A stretch of DNA of 9,221 nt from contig CAMCFW010000060.1 of the NCBI GenBank assembly GCA_945874195.1, forward strand, positions 1 through 9,221, read 5' to 3'. Positions 7,557 through 9,221 of the stretch are shown piece after piece. Source of the DNA: Chryseobacterium gleum (GTDB lineage: Bacteria > Bacteroidota > Bacteroidia > UBA10329). How positions within the stretch are numbered: the stretch's first letter is position 1; each line of letters starts with the position of its first letter. The position numbers and the translations under genes are program-made. A model generated the notes under the pieces. The model was given only the letters and a program-made list of their open reading frames with translations. It was not told the DNA's origin and did no database searches.

Positions 7557-8432
7557 ATGAAAAAACTTCTACTCCCCCTCATTTCTGGGCTTTTCCTTCT
7601 CAGCGCTCAGGCACAGGTTGCATTTCCAACAGATGGTGCCATTTGGGTGAACACATTTTACACTTACACCTTTAATCCACCGAACCCCATACCCGATTCA
7701 CAATTGATCAATGTTGACAACTATTGCGTTAATGGCGAAGACACCACCATTTCTGGGAACGATTACACAAAAGTGTTCTATTGCGGAGATACCTATAAAG
7801 GAGCGCTTCGCGAAGTGAACAGCGTGGTCTTTTTCGTTCCGGCCGATTCTACCGATGAGTACCTCCTGTACGATTTTACCGCGCAGCAAGGACAAGCACT
7901 GAATAACGTTTATGTCGGCATTCCTACTGAGGAGCATTTTCTGCTACAGGACTTCTTCGTGAATCAAGTGAGTACCGAAATAATTGGTGGTGTGAGCCGA
8001 AGAGTGGTCTATGCCGATCAATTCAGATGGATTGAAGGGATAGGCTGCGAAACCGGCCTCTTCATGGAACCATGGGCTAACGTGTCTAATTATGCAGTAC
8101 AGCTTCATTGCATGAGTGTGAACGGCACCACCCTGTTCCCAGTAGAGGGAAGTGGAGACTGTTCGTTGACGGTGGGTGTGTCCGATGCACCTGCATCTGT
8201 TGAGGTGAGTGTGTATCCAAATCCTACAAGCGAGCTGGTTTCTGTGCAATTGAACAGGCCTAGCGATCTGACCATTGAACTAACAGACATGCAAGGGCGG
8301 ATGATCAGCTCAGAATCACGCAGCAATACAAGCTTGGCTGAACTCCGTTTGACAGGAGAATCCGGCCTTTACATGGTGCGGGTACTTACCAACGATGGGA
8401 ACACTTCAAGCTTCCGAGTGGTGAAGTTCTAA
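7557..8432 (+). CDS. Secreted protein with T9SS type A C-terminal sorting domain
   Basis: A 291-residue protein. ATG 7557 starts a textbook signal peptide (MKKLLLPLISGLFLLSAQAQ, residues 1-20), while the longer in-frame start at 7446 lies inside the preceding gene. The C-terminus from about residue 217 has the type A sorting-domain signature: VSVYPNPTSELVSVQL (217-232), TDMQGRMI (243-250), SGLYMVRV (269-276) and a terminal FRVVKF. In known systems this domain directs export through the type IX secretion system, with cleavage and surface attachment or release. The middle part (21-210) has no enzyme motif I recognise; RWIEGIGCETGLF (157-169) is a phrase recurring in uncharacterised Bacteroidota secreted proteins. 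Several cysteines (57, 76, 164, 185, 202) could form disulfides outside the cell. It follows the DUF5686 gene by 35 bases. Export route is confident, function unknown. Confidence 0.88.
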   Translation: MKKLLLPLISGLFLLSAQAQVAFPTDGAIWVNTFYTYTFNPPNPIPDSQLINVDNYCVNGEDTTISGNDYTKVFYCGDTYKGALREVNSVVFFVPADSTDEYLLYDFTAQQGQALNNVYVGIPTEEHFLLQDFFVNQVSTEIIGGVSRRVVYADQFRWIEGIGCETGLFMEPWANVSNYAVQLHCMSVNGTTLFPVEGSGDCSLTVGVSDAPASVEVSVYPNPTSELVSVQLNRPSDLTIELTDMQGRMISSESRSNTSLAELRLTGESGLYMVRVLTNDGNTSSFRVVKF

Positions 8433-8791
8433 TTGTTCACGAACTCCTCAAAATCTTCGTTGTAGAAGATCATCACCTCTTCGCCCTTCCTGATGTTGCT
8501 GGTTGCACAAAAGGTTTGAGTAAGCCTTTCCTTATCATGATGTAAGACCTTGGCATTGAATACTTTGTCGTGATTGAAAAAACTCCCCACATCGCTCAGG
8601 CATAGCGCGTAATATTCGTCATCCCACGGAAATTCCAGTGTGGCAATGAGCTCAGGCAGTTCTTCGTTGTGGTGCAGCAGCGTCACGTGGCTCACAGCTA
8701 GAATTTCGCCTGCCTCAATATCGCGAAGCGCAAACACCCCTTTTCCATGAACTGGACTTTCCTTGATCTCGACACACTGCGTCATTTGCAT
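8429..8791 (-). CDS. Stand-alone SET-domain protein (putative protein lysine methyltransferase)
   Basis: A 120-residue protein made up almost wholly of a minimal SET domain. I chose ATG 8791; ATG 8785 is nearly equal, and a GTG at 8827 would overlap the divergent gene. Visible motifs: GKGVFALRDIEAGE (16-29), the first SET strand pair; GSFFNHDKVFNAKV (69-82), which contains the NH...N core of the S-adenosylmethionine and substrate site (N73, H74, N79); and RKGEEVMIFYNEDF (101-114), the GEE...Y motif with Y110 as the likely catalytic tyrosine. No pre-SET or post-SET cysteine clusters are present. SET enzymes methylate lysines on proteins; targets of small bacterial versions are mostly unknown, and some may not be methyltransferases. 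Its stop overlaps the stop of the secreted-protein gene by 4 bases (8429-8432), and only 23 bases separate its start from the divergent gene. Confidence 0.85.
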   Translation of the reverse strand: MQMTQCVEIKESPVHGKGVFALRDIEAGEILAVSHVTLLHHNEELPELIATLEFPWDDEYYALCLSDVGSFFNHDKVFNAKVLHHDKERLTQTFCATSNIRKGEEVMIFYNEDFEEFVNN

Positions 8792-8806
8792 TTCTTTAAT
8801 TTGGCG

Positions 8807-8814
8807 CAAGGTTA
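8807..8814 (-). promoter_or_regulatory. Possible -7 promoter box of the SET gene
   Basis: Read on the minus strand, this is TAACCTTG, one mismatch from TAnnTTTG, placed so that transcription would start about 10 bases before ATG 8791. On the plus strand a weaker TAATTTGG (8797-8804) precedes ATG 8815, so the two divergent promoters would be intertwined. No good -33 box is seen for either. Confidence 0.25.
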
Positions 8815-9221
8815 ATGAAATCAACACTCAATCGGGCAGCCCACGCCATTCTTCGATTGTGGCATCCTTCAGCATCGGTTTCTGAGGCCGAGCGGACGGC
8901 CTATCTGCAGGATGCGAAGAACATGAGTACCGAAATTGCCGATTGGCTGGGGCATGCATCCTTCGAATCGATCGGGCTTGGGCAGAATTGCAACGCCTCG
9001 TGGTATCTGAAGGCCACAGGCAACAAGCAGGCCTCCTATCCCTTGGATTGGACCTATAGCACCCCTGCCATCATCTGCGATATGCTGGAGGATGATTTCC
9101 AAGCATTCCTAGATCCCGCTCAGCTCATTCCACATGGCATGGATGCTGGACACAAGCGTTATCACGAATGGTTGTTCGGACATCGGAATCCGGCTTCGTC
9201 AAAAAGTGACCTTGAGTTCTT
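8815..9221 (+). CDS. DUF1796-like putative papain-like cysteine peptidase, N-terminal part
   Basis: An open frame from ATG 8815 to the right edge (135 codons visible, no stop). The frame has an in-frame stop at 8797-8799, and ATG 8815 is the first start after it. Residues 51-57 (ESIGLGQ) lead into NCNASWYLKATGNKQASYPL (58-77), then DWTYST, matching the pattern I know from the DUF1796 family: S-x-G-x-NC, then P-(F/L)-DW. Cys59 is the residue proposed as nucleophile in that family. FGHRNP (121-126) is also compatible. The first 50 residues are helical-looking, with alanine and charged residues, and carry no signal peptide, so it is probably cytoplasmic or part of a larger enzyme. Members are sometimes found near glycosyltransferase or polysaccharide genes; peptidase activity is a prediction, not established. 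The C-terminal half lies outside the window. Confidence 0.7.
   Translation, partial: MKSTLNRAAHAILRLWHPSASVSEAERTAYLQDAKNMSTEIADWLGHASFESIGLGQNCNASWYLKATGNKQASYPLDWTYSTPAIICDMLEDDFQAFLDPAQLIPHGMDAGHKRYHEWLFGHRNPASSKSDLEF

Noticed and set aside
8421..8440. Inverted repeat GTGAA / TTCAC around the overlapping stops of the secreted-protein and SET genes, considered as a bidirectional terminator.
   Set aside because: Only five base pairs with a ten-base loop and no U-run on either strand; too weak to call.
8792..8827. Longer SET protein starting at GTG 8827.
   Set aside because: The extra 12 residues lie outside the SET fold and would overlap the divergent start at 8815; ATG 8791 is simpler.

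Overview
The window looks like a chromosomal segment from a Bacteroidota member, most likely Flavobacteriales-like with roughly even GC. The evidence is a protein ending in a type IX secretion sorting domain, a carboxypeptidase-regulatory/DUF5686 outer-membrane protein, a flavobacterial-type CrtD-like carotenoid desaturase, and very weak Shine-Dalgarno signals. It holds eight genes, six complete and cut only at the two window ends, packed with almost no intergenic space. I see no RNA genes, mobile elements or CRISPR arrays, and no gene-free stretch over 300 bases.

Left part (1-3862, + strand) is one tightly coupled biosynthetic operon: the 3' end of a CrtI/CrtD-type desaturase, a flavin-dependent halogenase-like FAD protein, an acyl carrier protein, and a condensation-domain-like acyltransferase with an HHxxxD motif. 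Two of the three junctions are ATGA stop/start overlaps. The set suggests assembly or tailoring of a polyene, carotenoid or aryl-polyene-like product, with a carrier-protein-bound acyl group as flavoenzyme substrate or acyl donor. The end product cannot be read from this window.

Middle (3848-7521): a membrane-anchored PAPS-type sulfotransferase lies on the opposite strand and overlaps the acyltransferase tail to tail by 15 bases. It could be a further tailoring enzyme or an unrelated neighbour. Divergent from it is a large DUF5686 outer-membrane protein with a signal peptide.

Right part (7557-9221): a small secreted protein with a C-terminal type A sorting domain; a stand-alone SET-domain protein on the minus strand, overlapping it tail to tail by 4 bases; and, divergent from the SET gene across only 23 bases, the 5' part of a gene resembling the DUF1796 putative cysteine peptidase family, which runs off the window.

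The most interesting object is the desaturase, halogenase-like, carrier protein, acyltransferase cassette. All functional statements rest on motif recognition by eye, without database searches.
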